NCBI RefSeq assembly: GCF_001984215.1
Contig: NZ_CP019420.1
Coordinates: 3,224,001-3,288,000, forward strand
Direction: 5' to 3'
Origin: Mycobacterium sp. MS1601
GTDB taxonomy: Bacteria > Actinomycetota > Actinomycetes > Mycobacteriales > Mycobacteriaceae
Length of the DNA: 64,000 bases
Shown here: piece after piece, positions 10,745-20,441 of the stretch
How the letters are laid out: each line of letters starts with the position of its first letter
How positions within the stretch are numbered: position 1 is the stretch's first letter
Notes under the pieces: generated by a model
Told to the model about the DNA's origin: nothing
The model's database searches: none
Seen by the model: only the letters and a program-made list of their open reading frames with translations
Program-made: the position numbers and the translations under genes

Positions 10745-11587
10745 GTGCGCGCAGCCAACGCCGTCGAACTGACCGTAGACGGAGCCTGGTACATCGCCGA
10801 CGCCGTGGGCGCAGGCACACTGCCGTGGGTGCTGGGTATCACCACTCCGTACCAGGACGCCGGCCAACGAGCCGGTTTTGTGGACGGGCAGATTCAGGAG
10901 TTGACCTCCCTCGGTGTCATCTGCGGTGGGCGCATATCCCCGGCGGTCGAGGAATGGTTCCGGGTGGTGTGCTTCCCGCAGCGATGGTTGGAGCTGCGGT
11001 ACGTGCGGGGCGCTTCCGGAGAACTGTTGCGCGGCATTGTTGCCCGACGCGGCGAGCACACCGTGGTGGCGCTGCGTAACGCCCAATTGGTGACGCTGAG
11101 CGCGTTGTCGGTCGACGACCCCTATGCGCTGGTCCCGATCCTGGCTGTCGGACTCGGCAATCGGGACGCCGCCCGCTTCGAGGAGTTCTCGCTGCCCGCC
11201 CGGGTGGGGGCCCGCGCCGACGCCCAGTTGCGTGACGGAGCCGATCTCGCCGGGGTGCTCGACTACCTCGGTGTCCCGGACTCGGCCCGCCACGTGGTCG
11301 AAGCGGTGTTCCGTGGCCCGCGCAGTTATGTGGAGATCGTCGCGGGGCAGCGCGGCGACGGCACCCACAGCACCACGAAGGTGGGCATCGCCCTGGTGGA
11401 CACCGAAGAAGGACGCCTGGTGGTCAGCCCGGCCAAAGCCGCCGACGGCGAGTGGGTCTCCACCTTCGCGCCGGGCACCTCGTTCGCCATCGCCATGGCG
11501 ATCGACAACCTGACCGCCACCCTGCCCGACGGGCAGTGGTTCCCCGCAACGCATCTGGCGCGCGACTTCACCGCGCGCCGGGCCTGA
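10745..11587 (+). CDS. espG3: ESX-3 PE/PPE chaperone EspG3
   Basis: Cytosolic chaperone that binds the tip of ESX-3 PE-PPE dimers and keeps the PPE soluble for export. The protein begins [14 protein letters not shown], matching the known EspG3 N-terminus (NAVELT.D.AW). GTG at 10745 is chosen as the start: the in-frame ATG at 10673 lies inside esxH, and that extension does not look like EspG. This gives 280 aa, slightly shorter than the roughly 290-aa relatives. Ten bases separate it from esxH. Confidence 0.92.
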   Translation: MRAANAVELTVDGAWYIADAVGAGTLPWVLGITTPYQDAGQRAGFVDGQIQELTSLGVICGGRISPAVEEWFRVVCFPQRWLELRYVRGASGELLRGIVARRGEHTVVALRNAQLVTLSALSVDDPYALVPILAVGLGNRDAARFEEFSLPARVGARADAQLRDGADLAGVLDYLGVPDSARHVVEAVFRGPRSYVEIVAGQRGDGTHSTTKVGIALVDTEEGRLVVSPAKAADGEWVSTFAPGTSFAIAMAIDNLTATLPDGQWFPATHLARDFTARRA

Positions 11588-11618
11588 TCGACGAAAACCG
11601 AAAGAGAAGAACCGCTAC

Positions 11619-13049
11619 ATGAGTGAGTCCACGACTTACGAACTCACCCCGGGCCACACGCCGGTGCTGCCGATCGTCCGCGTGGCGATCCTGTCCGACA
11701 GCCGGATCGCCGAGGTGGCACTGCCCGCCGAGCTGCCGCTGCGTGAGATCCTGCCCGCGGTGCACCGGCTGCTGCCCGGCGGTCCAGCGGACTCCACGCC
11801 ACAGCAGGTCAGCCTCGCCCCGATCGGCGGCGCACCGTTCAGCCTGGACGCCAGCCTGGACACCGTTGGTGTTGTCGATGGTGATCTGCTTGCCCTGGCA
11901 CCCGTTCCGGCGGGCCCGGCCGCACCCGGCATCGTCGAGGACATCGCCGATGCCGCGGTCATCTTCTCGACCTCGCGACTGCGGCCGTGGAACATCCGCC
12001 ATGTCCAGCTGGGGGCACGGGCGGCGGTAGTGGCGGTGATCCTGGCCGTCACCGCTGTGTCTGTGACCCACACACTGGCCGCCAACCTGCCCTACGGTCT
12101 GTACGCCGTCGCCGTGCTGGCCGCCGTCACCGCCGTCGCCGCACTACTGCTGCGGGCCCGCTCCCAGAGTGCCGCGGTGGAGGTGTCGATTGCCGCGCTG
12201 GCGCCCATCGGCGCGGCGTTCTATCTCGCCGTCCCCGGAGACCTCGGCTCCGCGCAGGTGCTGCTGGCCGCGGCAGGTGTCACCGCATGGTCGCTGATCA
12301 GCGTCATCCTGGCCCCCGAGAACTCGGTGGCCCCACGTGCCTTCTTCACCGCCGCCACCGTCGTGGGCGCCGGAGTTCTGCTGGCAGCCGGTGTTTCGGC
12401 CATCTGGCCCTCCCTGCCGGTGATGTCGCTGGGGTGCGGGCTGATCGTCGCAGCGCTGCTGGTGACTGTGCAGGCGGCGCAGCTTTCGGCCATGTGGGCA
12501 CGGTTACCTCTGCCCGTCATCCCGGCGCCCGGTGACCCCACACCGTCGGCACCGCCGTTGTCGGTGCTGCGCGACCTGCCGCGACGGGTGCGCATCAGTG
12601 AAGCGCACCAGACCGGTTTCATCGCGGGTGCGGTGGTGCTCTCGGTGCTCGGGGCGGTCGCCATCGGGGGACGCCCCGAGTCGCCCAGCCTGTGGGGTTG
12701 GTACGTGGTGGTGGCCACCGGGGTGGCCGCCGTCCTGCGGGCCCGCGTGTGGGACACCGTGGCCTGCAAGGCGTGGCTGCTGGCGCAACCTCACCTGGTG
12801 GCCGTGATCCTGCTGGTGGTGTTTCTCACCCAGGGCCGCTACTTCGCCGCGCTGTGGACCACCGCGGTGCTCCTGGGTCTGGTCGCGGTGTGGATCTTCG
12901 TGGCCGCCAACCCGAAACTTGCTTCCGCCGAGAGCTATTCGCTGCCGATGCGCCGCCTGGTCGGATTCCTGGCTTCCGGTGTCGACGCCTCGCTGATCCC
13001 TGTGATGGCCTATCTGGTGGGGATCTTCACCTGGATCCTCGATCGATGA
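11619..13049 (+). CDS. eccD3: ESX-3 membrane channel subunit EccD3
   Basis: Multi-spanning core subunit of ESX-3. The N-terminal ~100 residues form the ubiquitin-like domain of EccD (from PVLPIVRVAILSDSRIAEV), followed from about residue 128 by the run of hydrophobic helices (11 in the family) that line the membrane vestibule. Length 476 aa is typical. An AAGAGAAG sequence about a dozen bases upstream may serve as ribosome-binding site. The stop overlaps the mycP3 ATG (ATGA). Confidence 0.95.
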   Translation: MSESTTYELTPGHTPVLPIVRVAILSDSRIAEVALPAELPLREILPAVHRLLPGGPADSTPQQVSLAPIGGAPFSLDASLDTVGVVDGDLLALAPVPAGPAAPGIVEDIADAAVIFSTSRLRPWNIRHVQLGARAAVVAVILAVTAVSVTHTLAANLPYGLYAVAVLAAVTAVAALLLRARSQSAAVEVSIAALAPIGAAFYLAVPGDLGSAQVLLAAAGVTAWSLISVILAPENSVAPRAFFTAATVVGAGVLLAAGVSAIWPSLPVMSLGCGLIVAALLVTVQAAQLSAMWARLPLPVIPAPGDPTPSAPPLSVLRDLPRRVRISEAHQTGFIAGAVVLSVLGAVAIGGRPESPSLWGWYVVVATGVAAVLRARVWDTVACKAWLLAQPHLVAVILLVVFLTQGRYFAALWTTAVLLGLVAVWIFVAANPKLASAESYSLPMRRLVGFLASGVDASLIPVMAYLVGIFTWILDR

Positions 13050-14416
13050 TCCGGTTCGCACTCCGGTGCGTGGCCGTCGGCGCGGTGATGACGCTGGCCG
13101 CGGCCCCCGCCGCGTGGGCCATCACTCCGCCGGAGGTCGACCCGAACTTCGTGCCGCCACCCGGTACGGCGGGGCCACAGACACCGATGACCCAACGCGG
13201 CGAATGTGTGGTCACCGGGCTGACGTCGGGATTCGACGCCGCCGCGGTTCCCGGTGCGCAGACCATGCTGAATCTGGCTGGGGCGTGGCAGTTCTCGCGC
13301 GGTGAAGGTCAGACGGTGGCGGTGGTGGACACCGGGGTGCAACCCGGCCCGCGGCTGCCCAACGTCGACGGTGGCGGCGACTACGTGGCCAATGGCGACG
13401 GGCTCACCGACTGCGACGGCCACGGCACCCTGGTGGCCGGCATCATCGCCGGCCAACCCGGTGCTGATGGCTTCTCCGGCGTGGCGCCGGCCGCTCGGGT
13501 GCTGTCGATCCGTCAGACCTCGGCGATGTACGCGCCCACCAGCCCCAGTGAGGATCAGGACGCACAACGGGCTTCGATTGCCGTCGACTCGCTGGCCCGC
13601 GCCGTGGTGCGCGCCGCCGACGAAGGAGCGCGCGTCATGAACATCTCGGCGATCACCTGCCTGGGCACCGACAGCACCATCGACCAGAACCCGCTGGGCG
13701 CGGCCTTACGCTACGCCGCGGTGGAACGCGACGTGGTGATCGTGGCCGCCGCGGGCAACGCGGGTCCCGAGGGTATGGGTGGTGGTCTGGCGTGCCAGTC
13801 GAATCCGCTGAACAACACCGGAACTCCGGATGATCCGCGCAACTGGGCCGGCGTGGTGTCGGTGTCGCTGCCGTCGTCGTGGCAGCCCTACGTTCTTTCC
13901 GTGGGATCGCTGGCACCCGACGGCCAGCCGTCGCCATTTGCCATGTCGGGTCCGTGGGTGGGAATCGCCGCGCCCGGACAGAACATCGTGTCGGTGAGCA
14001 ACTCCGCGGAAGGTGGCCTGGCTGATGGCATCCCCGACAACCGTGACGGCCTGGCTCCCGTCCACGGGTCCAGTTACGCCGCGGCCTATGTGGCGGGAGT
14101 GGCGGCACTGGTCCGCAGCCGGTTCCCGGACATGCCTGCGGCACAGGTGATCGAACGCCTGACCGCCACCGCGCACAACGGCGCGCAGACTCCGTCCAAT
14201 CTGGTGGGCGCCGGGACTGTCGACCCGGTGGCTGCCCTGACCTGGCAACTGCCGGAACCCCAGGCTGCGGGCATCACCCAGATCGCCGCCCCTGAACCGC
14301 CGGAGCCGGCCAACCAGCTGCCACGCAATATCGCCCTCGGCGGCACCGCGGCACTGGCACTTGTGGTCGCTGCGACCGCCCTCGTGGTGCAGCGCCGGAA
14401 GGAGACAACTCGATGA
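13046..14416 (+). CDS. mycP3: ESX-3 mycosin protease MycP3
   Basis: Membrane-anchored subtilisin-like serine protease needed for ESX-3 integrity. ATG at 13046 overlaps the eccD3 stop and gives 456 aa with a clear signal peptide (cleavage near AWA, residue 25). Catalytic residues read as Asp95 (VAVVDTG), His126 (DGHGTLVAG) and Ser343 (GSSYAAAYVAG). A C-terminal membrane helix (about 425-447) precedes a short basic tail. An in-frame upstream extension to 12692 lies inside eccD3 and is rejected. Overlaps eccE3 by four bases. Confidence 0.96.
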   Translation: MIRFALRCVAVGAVMTLAAAPAAWAITPPEVDPNFVPPPGTAGPQTPMTQRGECVVTGLTSGFDAAAVPGAQTMLNLAGAWQFSRGEGQTVAVVDTGVQPGPRLPNVDGGGDYVANGDGLTDCDGHGTLVAGIIAGQPGADGFSGVAPAARVLSIRQTSAMYAPTSPSEDQDAQRASIAVDSLARAVVRAADEGARVMNISAITCLGTDSTIDQNPLGAALRYAAVERDVVIVAAAGNAGPEGMGGGLACQSNPLNNTGTPDDPRNWAGVVSVSLPSSWQPYVLSVGSLAPDGQPSPFAMSGPWVGIAAPGQNIVSVSNSAEGGLADGIPDNRDGLAPVHGSSYAAAYVAGVAALVRSRFPDMPAAQVIERLTATAHNGAQTPSNLVGAGTVDPVAALTWQLPEPQAAGITQIAAPEPPEPANQLPRNIALGGTAALALVVAATALVVQRRKETTR

Positions 14417-15273
14417 CGGGCCGATTGATGCTTGCCCTGCTGGCGGTGATCCCCGCCGCGATGGCCTACCCGTGGCAGAGCACCCTGGACTGGTGGCTGC
14501 TGGGTATTGCAATCACTGTGGTGATCGTGGTGTTCGCCTGGTGGCGAGGGACTTTCGCTACCACCGTGGTGCGCAGGCGGCTGGCTCTGCTGCGTTCTCA
14601 CGACGAGCCGCGGCACCTGGTGGCGCACACCGACTCCGACGCCCACACCACCGTGGTGCTGACGGTGCAGTCCGGCTCAGAGGTGCCGCTGCCGACGTTG
14701 GCGAGCTATCTCGACCGCTACGGCGTGCGTTGTGAGGCGGTCAGGGTGACTCGCCGCGACACCGTGGCCGGCACTACCACCTGGGTGGGGCTCACACTCT
14801 CGGCTGCCGCCAATCTGGCTGCGCTGCAGGCGCGTTCCCAGGATCTTCCGCTGCGGAAGACCGCGGAAGTGACCTTACGTCGACTGGCTGATCACCTTCG
14901 TGAGCTCGGCTACCAGGTCTCGACCGTCGATGTCGACGTTCCCGAGCTGGCCGGCCCGGACGCCAAGGAGCGCTGGCGCGCCGTCGAGGACGGCGCCAAG
15001 GGGTACGTCACGTGTTACTCGGTACCCGCCGACGGCGGACTGGACCAGACTCTCGACGAGCTGCGTACGACAGTGGGTACCGAGGTGTGGACCGCCGTCG
15101 AACTCACCGGGGTACCCACCCGTCCCGACATCACGGCCGTCTGTGCCGTGCGCAGCGAGGAGCCGCCCGCCGCAGCCCCGTTGCCGAACCTGCAGCCGCT
15201 GCGTGGACGGCAGCGTTCGACGCTGACGGCGCTGCACCCGGAGTCCACGCGGTTGCTTGCCGTCAGTACATGA
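14413..15273 (+). CDS. eccE3: ESX-3 peripheral membrane subunit EccE3
   Basis: Outer subunit of the ESX-3 membrane complex. Two membrane helices lie at about residues 4-18 and 26-44, followed by the soluble EccE domain. The length (286 aa) is within the ESX-3 EccE range. It starts with an ATGA overlap on mycP3 and is the last gene of the ESX-3 operon. Its 3' end overlaps by 11 bases the end of a small opposite-strand gene. Confidence 0.94.
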   Translation: MTGRLMLALLAVIPAAMAYPWQSTLDWWLLGIAITVVIVVFAWWRGTFATTVVRRRLALLRSHDEPRHLVAHTDSDAHTTVVLTVQSGSEVPLPTLASYLDRYGVRCEAVRVTRRDTVAGTTTWVGLTLSAAANLAALQARSQDLPLRKTAEVTLRRLADHLRELGYQVSTVDVDVPELAGPDAKERWRAVEDGAKGYVTCYSVPADGGLDQTLDELRTTVGTEVWTAVELTGVPTRPDITAVCAVRSEEPPAAAPLPNLQPLRGRQRSTLTALHPESTRLLAVST

Positions 15274-15449
15274 CGGGTGCCGGGAACTCCGTCATCCGCC
15301 GCAGGTAGCCCCCAGGTCGGCGATCACCAAGAGGTCGACGGTGGCGCGCTGAGCCGTCGTCAGTTCGCAACGGTTGGGCCCGCGTCCGCCGGCGTCAGCG
15401 CCAGGTACGCCCAGGAGCGGATCGGTGTGATGGTGACGCGTGTTGTCAT
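15263..15449 (-). pseudogene. Small conserved-looking gene (62 aa if two frameshifts are repaired)
   Basis: An ATG at 15449 overlaps the stop of the upstream amidohydrolase gene (ATGA), as in a coupled operon. The frame reads [19 protein letters not shown] and then hits an early stop. Adding one base in a three-base run (15376-15378) continues the protein through RCELTTAQRATVDLLVIADL, and adding one base in a five-base run (15309-15313) gives GGYLRRMTEFPAPVMY and a stop at 15263. The repaired product is 62 aa with normal composition throughout. I do not recognise the family. Either the gene is recently broken or both runs were called one base short. Confidence 0.5.
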
Positions 15450-16324
15450 TCCAGTCCGAACAGCCGGGCGGCGTTGTCGAACAGCACGTTGCGCACCCAG
15501 CGATCGTCGACACCTGGCCTGTCGGTGATGGCGCGGAGTGCGTCGGCGTAGCTGTAGGGGATGTTCGGGAAGTCGCTTCCGAACAGGATCCGTTCACCCG
15601 CGTCGCGGAGCTGCGGCGTGAGCTCGGAGGGAAACGGCATCGTCTCCTCGGAGAAGCCGGTGAACGCCATGGTCGTGTCCAACCGCACCTGCTCGTGCGA
15701 CAGGCACAGATCGAGGAACTCGCCGTACTCGGGCATGCCCATGTGCGCGATGATCAGCGGCAGCCGCGGAAAGCGGCTCAGCAACCGCGCGATCGGGGCG
15801 GCTCCGGTGTGGTTACCGGCCACCGGACCAGAGCCGCAGTGGATGACCACCGGCACCTGTGCGTCCTCGACGGCACCCCACGCCGAGTCCAGCAGGGGGT
15901 CGTTGGGGTCGTAGTCGCCGACCTGGATGTGCACTTTGAACACGCGGGTACCACCGGCGATGGCAGCGTGCACATACCCCGTGGCTGTGGGTTCCGGATA
16001 GAACGTGGCGGTGGACAGGCAGTCCGGTGTCTCGGCGGCGAATCGGGCTGCCCACTGATTCAGCCATGCCGCCATGTCCGGCTTGTGCGGGTACACCAGC
16101 GACGTGAACGCCCAGACGCCGAAGTCGCGCAGGGTGCGCACCCGCTCAGCCTCGTCGGCGCGGTAGGTGATGGGCCATTCCCGGCCGATCAGCGGGCCTT
16201 GGGCATCGAAATACTGCCACACCTTGTCCATCACCGGCTTCGGCATGAAGTGGGTGTGTACGTCGATGACGCCGGGCAGTCCCAGGGACTCCCAGATGGC
16301 TCGTACTGTTTGGGTCTCGGGCAT
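15446..16324 (-). CDS. Amidohydrolase family 2 (PF04909-type) metal-dependent hydrolase
   Basis: 292-aa TIM-barrel hydrolase of the amidohydrolase-2 / ACMSD-like family. Metal ligands are visible as the DVHTHF motif (His23, His25), a central HCGSG histidine, HMGMPEYGE, and the late GSDFPN aspartate. Relatives are decarboxylases or hydrolases of aromatic or cyclic substrates; nothing here fixes the substrate. It is divergent from tam, with only eight bases between the start codons, and its stop overlaps the small broken gene downstream. Confidence 0.85.
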   Translation of the reverse strand: MPETQTVRAIWESLGLPGVIDVHTHFMPKPVMDKVWQYFDAQGPLIGREWPITYRADEAERVRTLRDFGVWAFTSLVYPHKPDMAAWLNQWAARFAAETPDCLSTATFYPEPTATGYVHAAIAGGTRVFKVHIQVGDYDPNDPLLDSAWGAVEDAQVPVVIHCGSGPVAGNHTGAAPIARLLSRFPRLPLIIAHMGMPEYGEFLDLCLSHEQVRLDTTMAFTGFSEETMPFPSELTPQLRDAGERILFGSDFPNIPYSYADALRAITDRPGVDDRWVRNVLFDNAARLFGLE

Positions 16325-16332
16325 CGTCCACC

Positions 16333-17109
16333 ATGATTACAGGTGTGTGGAACCCCGATGTGTACCTGGCTTTCGCTGATCACCGCAGCCGCCCGTTTTT
16401 CGACCTGACGGCGCGCATCGACTGTTCGGAGCCGAGGCGGGTGGTGGATCTGGGCTGCGGTCCCGGTAACTTGACTGCCACGTTTGCTCAGCGCTGGCCG
16501 CAGGCGGTGATCGAAGCGCTGGACAGTTCGCCGGAGATGGTGGATGCGGCGCGGGCCCGTGGTGTGGACGCCTCGGTGGGCAGTGTCACGGATTGGTCGC
16601 CGGCCGCCGACACCGATGTGGTGGTCTCCAACGCGACGCTGCACTGGGTGCCCGAGCATCCTGACCTGGTGGTGCGCTGGGCGCAGGAGCTGGCTTCGGG
16701 TTCGTGGCTGGCGTTCCAGGTTCCGGGCAACTGGGAGGCGCCGTCACATACGGCACTGGTGGACGTGGCCAGGCGGGAACAGTTCGCAAAATCCTTACAA
16801 GACATGCCCTTCCAGGAAGGTCCGGTGGTGCGGGCTCCTGCTGACTATGCCGGCTTGCTGATTGACGCCGGGTGCACGGTCGACGCTTGGGAGACCACTT
16901 ATGTGCACGAACTCACCGGGCCGACACCGGTTCTGGATTGGATCACCGGGTCTGCCCTCACCGCGGTGACGAGTCGGCTGTCCGAGGAGGCCTGGCAGCA
17001 GTACCGTGAGCAGCTGATCCCGCTACTGGCCCAGGCCTATCCGGCCCGCTCCGACGGCCGCACTTTCTATCCGTTCCGGCGGATATTCGTGGTGGCCCGC
17101 AAGAACTGA
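16333..17109 (+). CDS. tam: Trans-aconitate 2-methyltransferase
   Basis: 258-aa class I SAM-dependent methyltransferase that methylates trans-aconitate, a by-product that inhibits aconitase. The SAM site [12 protein letters not shown] is at about residues 37-48, with an acidic residue ending strand 2 (EALDSSPEM) and the [10 protein letters not shown] segment typical of Tam. M. tuberculosis Rv0294 (tam) occupies the same position just after ESX-3. The start ATG is eight bases from the divergent amidohydrolase start, so the two must share a compact control region. Confidence 0.9.
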   Translation: MITGVWNPDVYLAFADHRSRPFFDLTARIDCSEPRRVVDLGCGPGNLTATFAQRWPQAVIEALDSSPEMVDAARARGVDASVGSVTDWSPAADTDVVVSNATLHWVPEHPDLVVRWAQELASGSWLAFQVPGNWEAPSHTALVDVARREQFAKSLQDMPFQEGPVVRAPADYAGLLIDAGCTVDAWETTYVHELTGPTPVLDWITGSALTAVTSRLSEEAWQQYREQLIPLLAQAYPARSDGRTFYPFRRIFVVARKN

Positions 17110-17205
17110 ATCCACCCCCACGCCGAAACCGGCGATGCGTCAAAACCCCTGTGTCACTTGGGTATCTGATGTCACACGGCTGGCTTTTCTGTCGGACCCC
17201 AGGTC

Positions 17206-17217
17206 TAGTTTTGTGTC
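17206..17217 (+). promoter_or_regulatory. Leaderless-type -10 box for the DUF222/HNH gene
   Basis: TAGTTT at 17206-17211 fits the mycobacterial TANNNT -10 consensus and lies six bases before the ATG at 17218, the spacing expected when transcription starts at the start codon. No clear -35 was seen. No Shine-Dalgarno is present, which agrees with a leaderless message. Confidence 0.4.
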
Positions 17218-18594
17218 ATGGGCAGATCAGCGGTGCAGGACAGGGAGGCAATGCTGGCTGACCAAGCGCTGATCGAAGCCGCCACCGCACGAATGAACCG
17301 ATACTCGGTTGAGGGGTTCACCCATCTGGAACTGTTGGAGCTTCAGGAGCGCCGCGAAGCGGTGGCAAGGGCCCAACCGGTGCTGGATCACTCGGTGTAT
17401 CAGAAACTGACCAGTGAGACCTCGCCGACGGCGTTGGGGGCCAGCAGTTTCCCGAAGGTGCTGGCAGCCCGATTGCGGATCAGTGAGGCCGACGCGCGAC
17501 GCCGATTGGATGACGCGGAGCGTCTGGGGCCGCGACGATCGATGACCGGTGAGTCCTTGCCGCCGAGGATGCCGACGGTGGCTCGTGGGCAGGCCCAGGG
17601 GTTGATCGGTGCCGAGCATGTCAAACACGTCCGGTGGTTCGTCGGCAGGTTGCCGGTGAGTGTGGATTACCAGACCCGGCAGAACGCCGAAGAGCAACTG
17701 GCTCAACATGCCTGTGAGCTCGGTCCGGAGGCATTTCGCAAAGCTGCTGCCCACCTGCTGTATCTGCTCAACCAGGATGGTGAGTTCTCTGACGAGGATC
17801 GTCAGCAGCAAGCGTATCTCCGGTGCGGAAAGCAGCGTCCTGACGGGTTGGTCCCGGTCGAGGGGCTGTTGACCCCGGAGATGTGGGCCAGTTTGGAGCC
17901 GTTGTTGGAGAAGAACGCGGCACCGGGGATGAACAATCCGGACGACCGAACGCCCTGCATCGATGGTCAGCCCACCGAGGAGCAGAAGCAGGCCGATCGC
18001 CGCTCAGCAGGCAAACGCAATCATGACGCACTGCTGGCGCTGTGCCGCAAGATCCTCACCTCGATGCCCACCGGCACGATCAATGGTTTCCCGGCGAACA
18101 TCGTCATCACCGTCAGTCTGACGGACCTGGAGAAAGGCATTGGGCACGGTCTGACCGCCGGCGGGACAATGATCCCGATGTGCGATGTCCTCAAGATCGC
18201 GGCGCATTCGCGGCCGTGGTTGGCGATCTTCGACGGCAAGGGAATTCCGTTGCATTTCGGACGCGCCCGACGTACCGCGACCCTCGCGCAACGCCTGGTC
18301 CTGCTGGCGAAGCACCGAGGTTGCACCATGCCGGGCTGCACAGCCAGTGCCTACCGCTCGCAGGTTCATCACGCGAACACAGACTGGAAAGCCGGCGGCG
18401 ACACCGATATCGAGGATCTCACCCTGGCTTGCGGACCCGACAATAGGATGGTCGAGACCACCGGCTGGACCACCCGCAACCGGCCCGAAGATGGTCTGAC
18501 GGAGTGGATTCCTCCACCGGAACTCGATTGCGGGCAGTCCCGCACCAATAATGTTCATCATCCGGAACGGATCATCGACCCTGACGATCCGTAA
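17218..18594 (+). CDS. DUF222 / HNH endonuclease-signature protein (13E12 family)
   Basis: 458-aa member of the multi-copy mycobacterial 13E12/REP family. The N-terminal ~330 residues are DUF222; the C-terminal HNH module shows CTMPGC, HHANTDWKAGGDTD and ACGPDNRMV, so both the zinc-type cysteines and the histidine motif are intact. The function is unknown; homing-like or DNA-processing roles have been proposed because of the HNH fold and variable genomic location. In M. tuberculosis, as I recall, tam is followed directly by stf0, so this gene and the next module are insertions relative to that order. It ends facing a bidirectional hairpin. Confidence 0.88.
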   Translation: MGRSAVQDREAMLADQALIEAATARMNRYSVEGFTHLELLELQERREAVARAQPVLDHSVYQKLTSETSPTALGASSFPKVLAARLRISEADARRRLDDAERLGPRRSMTGESLPPRMPTVARGQAQGLIGAEHVKHVRWFVGRLPVSVDYQTRQNAEEQLAQHACELGPEAFRKAAAHLLYLLNQDGEFSDEDRQQQAYLRCGKQRPDGLVPVEGLLTPEMWASLEPLLEKNAAPGMNNPDDRTPCIDGQPTEEQKQADRRSAGKRNHDALLALCRKILTSMPTGTINGFPANIVITVSLTDLEKGIGHGLTAGGTMIPMCDVLKIAAHSRPWLAIFDGKGIPLHFGRARRTATLAQRLVLLAKHRGCTMPGCTASAYRSQVHHANTDWKAGGDTDIEDLTLACGPDNRMVETTGWTTRNRPEDGLTEWIPPPELDCGQSRTNNVHHPERIIDPDDP

Positions 18595-18610
18595 CCCCGA
18601 GTGCACCCCC

Positions 18611-18639
18611 AGCCGACGGACTCACCTGGTCCGCCGGCT
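18611..18639. terminator. Bidirectional hairpin between convergent genes
   Basis: AGCCGACGGAC (18611-18621) pairs with GTCCGCCGGCT (18629-18639) with a single mismatch around a seven-base loop. It lies between the convergent HNH and thioesterase genes and has no U-tract, like many mycobacterial terminators. Confidence 0.55.
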
Positions 18640-18651
18640 GTCGGTGGGTGT

Positions 18652-19032
18652 CTATGCCGGCTTCTTCTCGCGGCGGGTGGCCCGACCGGTGGCGCGGGCG
18701 ACGGTCACGGAATCCTCGGCCCTGACGAGCCTGATGACGAAGATGTCCTCGCGCGCCAGACGTTCGGCGACTTCTGCGGAAGCCACCAGAAGGTCACCCT
18801 CGTAGGCCGGAGCCAGGTAGTCGACGTGGATGGAACTCACCACACCGCTGTGAGTTTCGTTGTTGGCTGCCGCGGCCAGAGCTGAGCCGATGACGCTGTA
18901 CAGCAGCGCGCCGTGGGCGGTGCGGTGCGGGTTGAGGTGATTGCCGTTGATGGTCAGCGTCGCGGTGGCGTTGCCGTTGCCGAAGTTCTCCACCTCGACA
19001 CCGAGAAACTGTGCGTAGGAATCGATGTTCAC
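18652..19032 (-). CDS. PaaI-type hotdog-fold thioesterase
   Basis: GTG at 19032 overlaps the stop of the acyl-CoA ligase gene (GTGA), giving a 126-aa protein starting VNIDSYAQFLG. A longer frame running back to 19116 lies inside the ligase gene and is rejected. The LNPHRTAHGALLYS segment is the substrate-binding helix motif of PaaI/4HBT hotdog thioesterases. It probably hydrolyses an acyl-CoA linked to the adjacent ligase, either as a proofreading step or to recycle CoA; the substrate is inferred from context only. Last gene of the MatC-MatB-thioesterase operon. Confidence 0.82.
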   Translation of the reverse strand: MNIDSYAQFLGVEVENFGNGNATATLTINGNHLNPHRTAHGALLYSVIGSALAAAANNETHSGVVSSIHVDYLAPAYEGDLLVASAEVAERLAREDIFVIRLVRAEDSVTVARATGRATRREKKPA

Positions 19033-20441
19033 AGCAGTGCCTTCTTCTGGACCTTGCCCATGGCGTTTCGCGGCAGCGCTGACACGAAGCGCACCTCGCG
19101 TGGACGTTTGTGCCAAGACAGGTCGTCTGCGACGTGGGCGATCAGAGCCTCAGCCAGCTCATCACTTCCGGAGTCGGACTCGGACACCACGAACGCGACG
19201 ATGCGCTGTCCGAGGTCGTCGTCGGCCATGCCGATCACGGCGACCTCGTGAACCTCGGAACGGGCCAGCAGCGAGGTCTCGATCTCGCCGGCACCGATCC
19301 GGTAGCCACCGGACTTGATCAGGTCGACCGATTCGCGACCGACGATACGGTGGAATCCCTGTTCGTCGATGGCGGCCAGGTCGCCGGTGACGAACCAGCC
19401 GTCGTCGGTCCAGCACGCGGCGGTGACTTCGGGCAGATTGAGATAGCCGTCGAACAGCATGCTGCCGCGAACCTGCAGTCGCCCAATCGATTCCCCGTCA
19501 TGGGGTACGTCATGGCCGTCGTCGGTCTGAATCCGGGTCTGCGCACCTGCGATGGGGAGGCCGACCCAGCCGGGCCGACGTTCACCGTCGGCGCGGGTGC
19601 TCAGGGTGATCATGGTCTCTGTCATGCCGTAGCGCTCTACCGGAGGCTGCCCGGTGAGTTCGCGCAGACGCTCGAACACCGGGACCGGTAGAGGTGCACT
19701 GCCGGATACCAGCAGACGCGCCGAGGACAGGGCAGCCGCCGAGACCTCGTCGCGCACGACACGGGTCCACACCGTGGGCACGCCGAAGTACATGGTTCCG
19801 CCGGCTTCGGCGTAGCGCTCCGGTGTGGGCTTGCCGGTGTGGATCAACCGGGATCCGATGTGCAGCGACCCCAGCACCCCGAGGATGAGACCGTGGGTGT
19901 GGAACAACGGCAGACCGTGCACCACAGTGTCCTCGGACGTCCATGACCAAGCCTCTGCCAGTCCTTCGATTCCGGCGGCAATGGCACTGCGGCTCAACAG
20001 AACACCCTTGGGTGCGCCGGTGGTGCCGGAGGTGTACAGGATCATCGCCGGACGCTCGGGCGAATTCCCCCGAGGCGGAAGTGCTGTTCCACCGGTGGTT
20101 GCGGGCTCCAGTACGGGCAGCGTCACTCCGTCGCGAAGTGGGCCCACCCAGCAGGTGGCGCCGGAGTCGGAGACGATGTGCGCCACCTCTGCTACTCCGG
20201 CGTCGGGTGGTACCGGAACCACTGGGATTCCGCCGAGGAGGGCACCGGTGACAGCGACGACGGTGGTCAGCGTCGGCACGGCGCAGACGGCGATGACGGG
20301 GGAGTCCTGACCGTCGAGAACCTGGGCGGCGAACGCGCAGGCCGCGTCGTGTAAACCGCGGTGGGACAGCGATTCACCGTCGACGGTGACGAGCTTGTCT
20401 TCAGAGCGCTCCTGCAGGGCGCGCAGCGGTACCTCGCTCAT
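19029..20441 (-). CDS. matB: Malonyl-CoA synthetase-like acyl-CoA ligase
   Basis: 470-aa adenylate-forming ligase. ATG at 20441 overlaps the carrier-gene stop (ATGA); the longer frame to 20756 is rejected because it lies inside the carrier gene. The P-loop YTSGTTGAPKG is at residues 136-146, the HGLPLFHTHG motif at 175-184 is the form seen in MatB enzymes, ERYGMTET carries the adenine-site motif, and GKVQKKALL at the C-terminus supplies the catalytic lysine. The dicarboxylate-type carrier next door supports malonate or a related dicarboxylic acid as substrate. No matA (malonyl-CoA decarboxylase) is present, so the malonyl-CoA would go to biosynthesis or be processed elsewhere. Confidence 0.7.
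   Translation of the reverse strand: MSEVPLRALQERSEDKLVTVDGESLSHRGLHDAACAFAAQVLDGQDSPVIAVCAVPTLTTVVAVTGALLGGIPVVPVPPDAGVAEVAHIVSDSGATCWVGPLRDGVTLPVLEPATTGGTALPPRGNSPERPAMILYTSGTTGAPKGVLLSRSAIAAGIEGLAEAWSWTSEDTVVHGLPLFHTHGLILGVLGSLHIGSRLIHTGKPTPERYAEAGGTMYFGVPTVWTRVVRDEVSAAALSSARLLVSGSAPLPVPVFERLRELTGQPPVERYGMTETMITLSTRADGERRPGWVGLPIAGAQTRIQTDDGHDVPHDGESIGRLQVRGSMLFDGYLNLPEVTAACWTDDGWFVTGDLAAIDEQGFHRIVGRESVDLIKSGGYRIGAGEIETSLLARSEVHEVAVIGMADDDLGQRIVAFVVSESDSGSDELAEALIAHVADDLSWHKRPREVRFVSALPRNAMGKVQKKALL

Noticed and set aside
17218..18594. Group I/II intron or intein-type homing element
   Set aside because: The HNH domain is fused to DUF222 in a free-standing gene; no split host gene or intein splice junctions are present.
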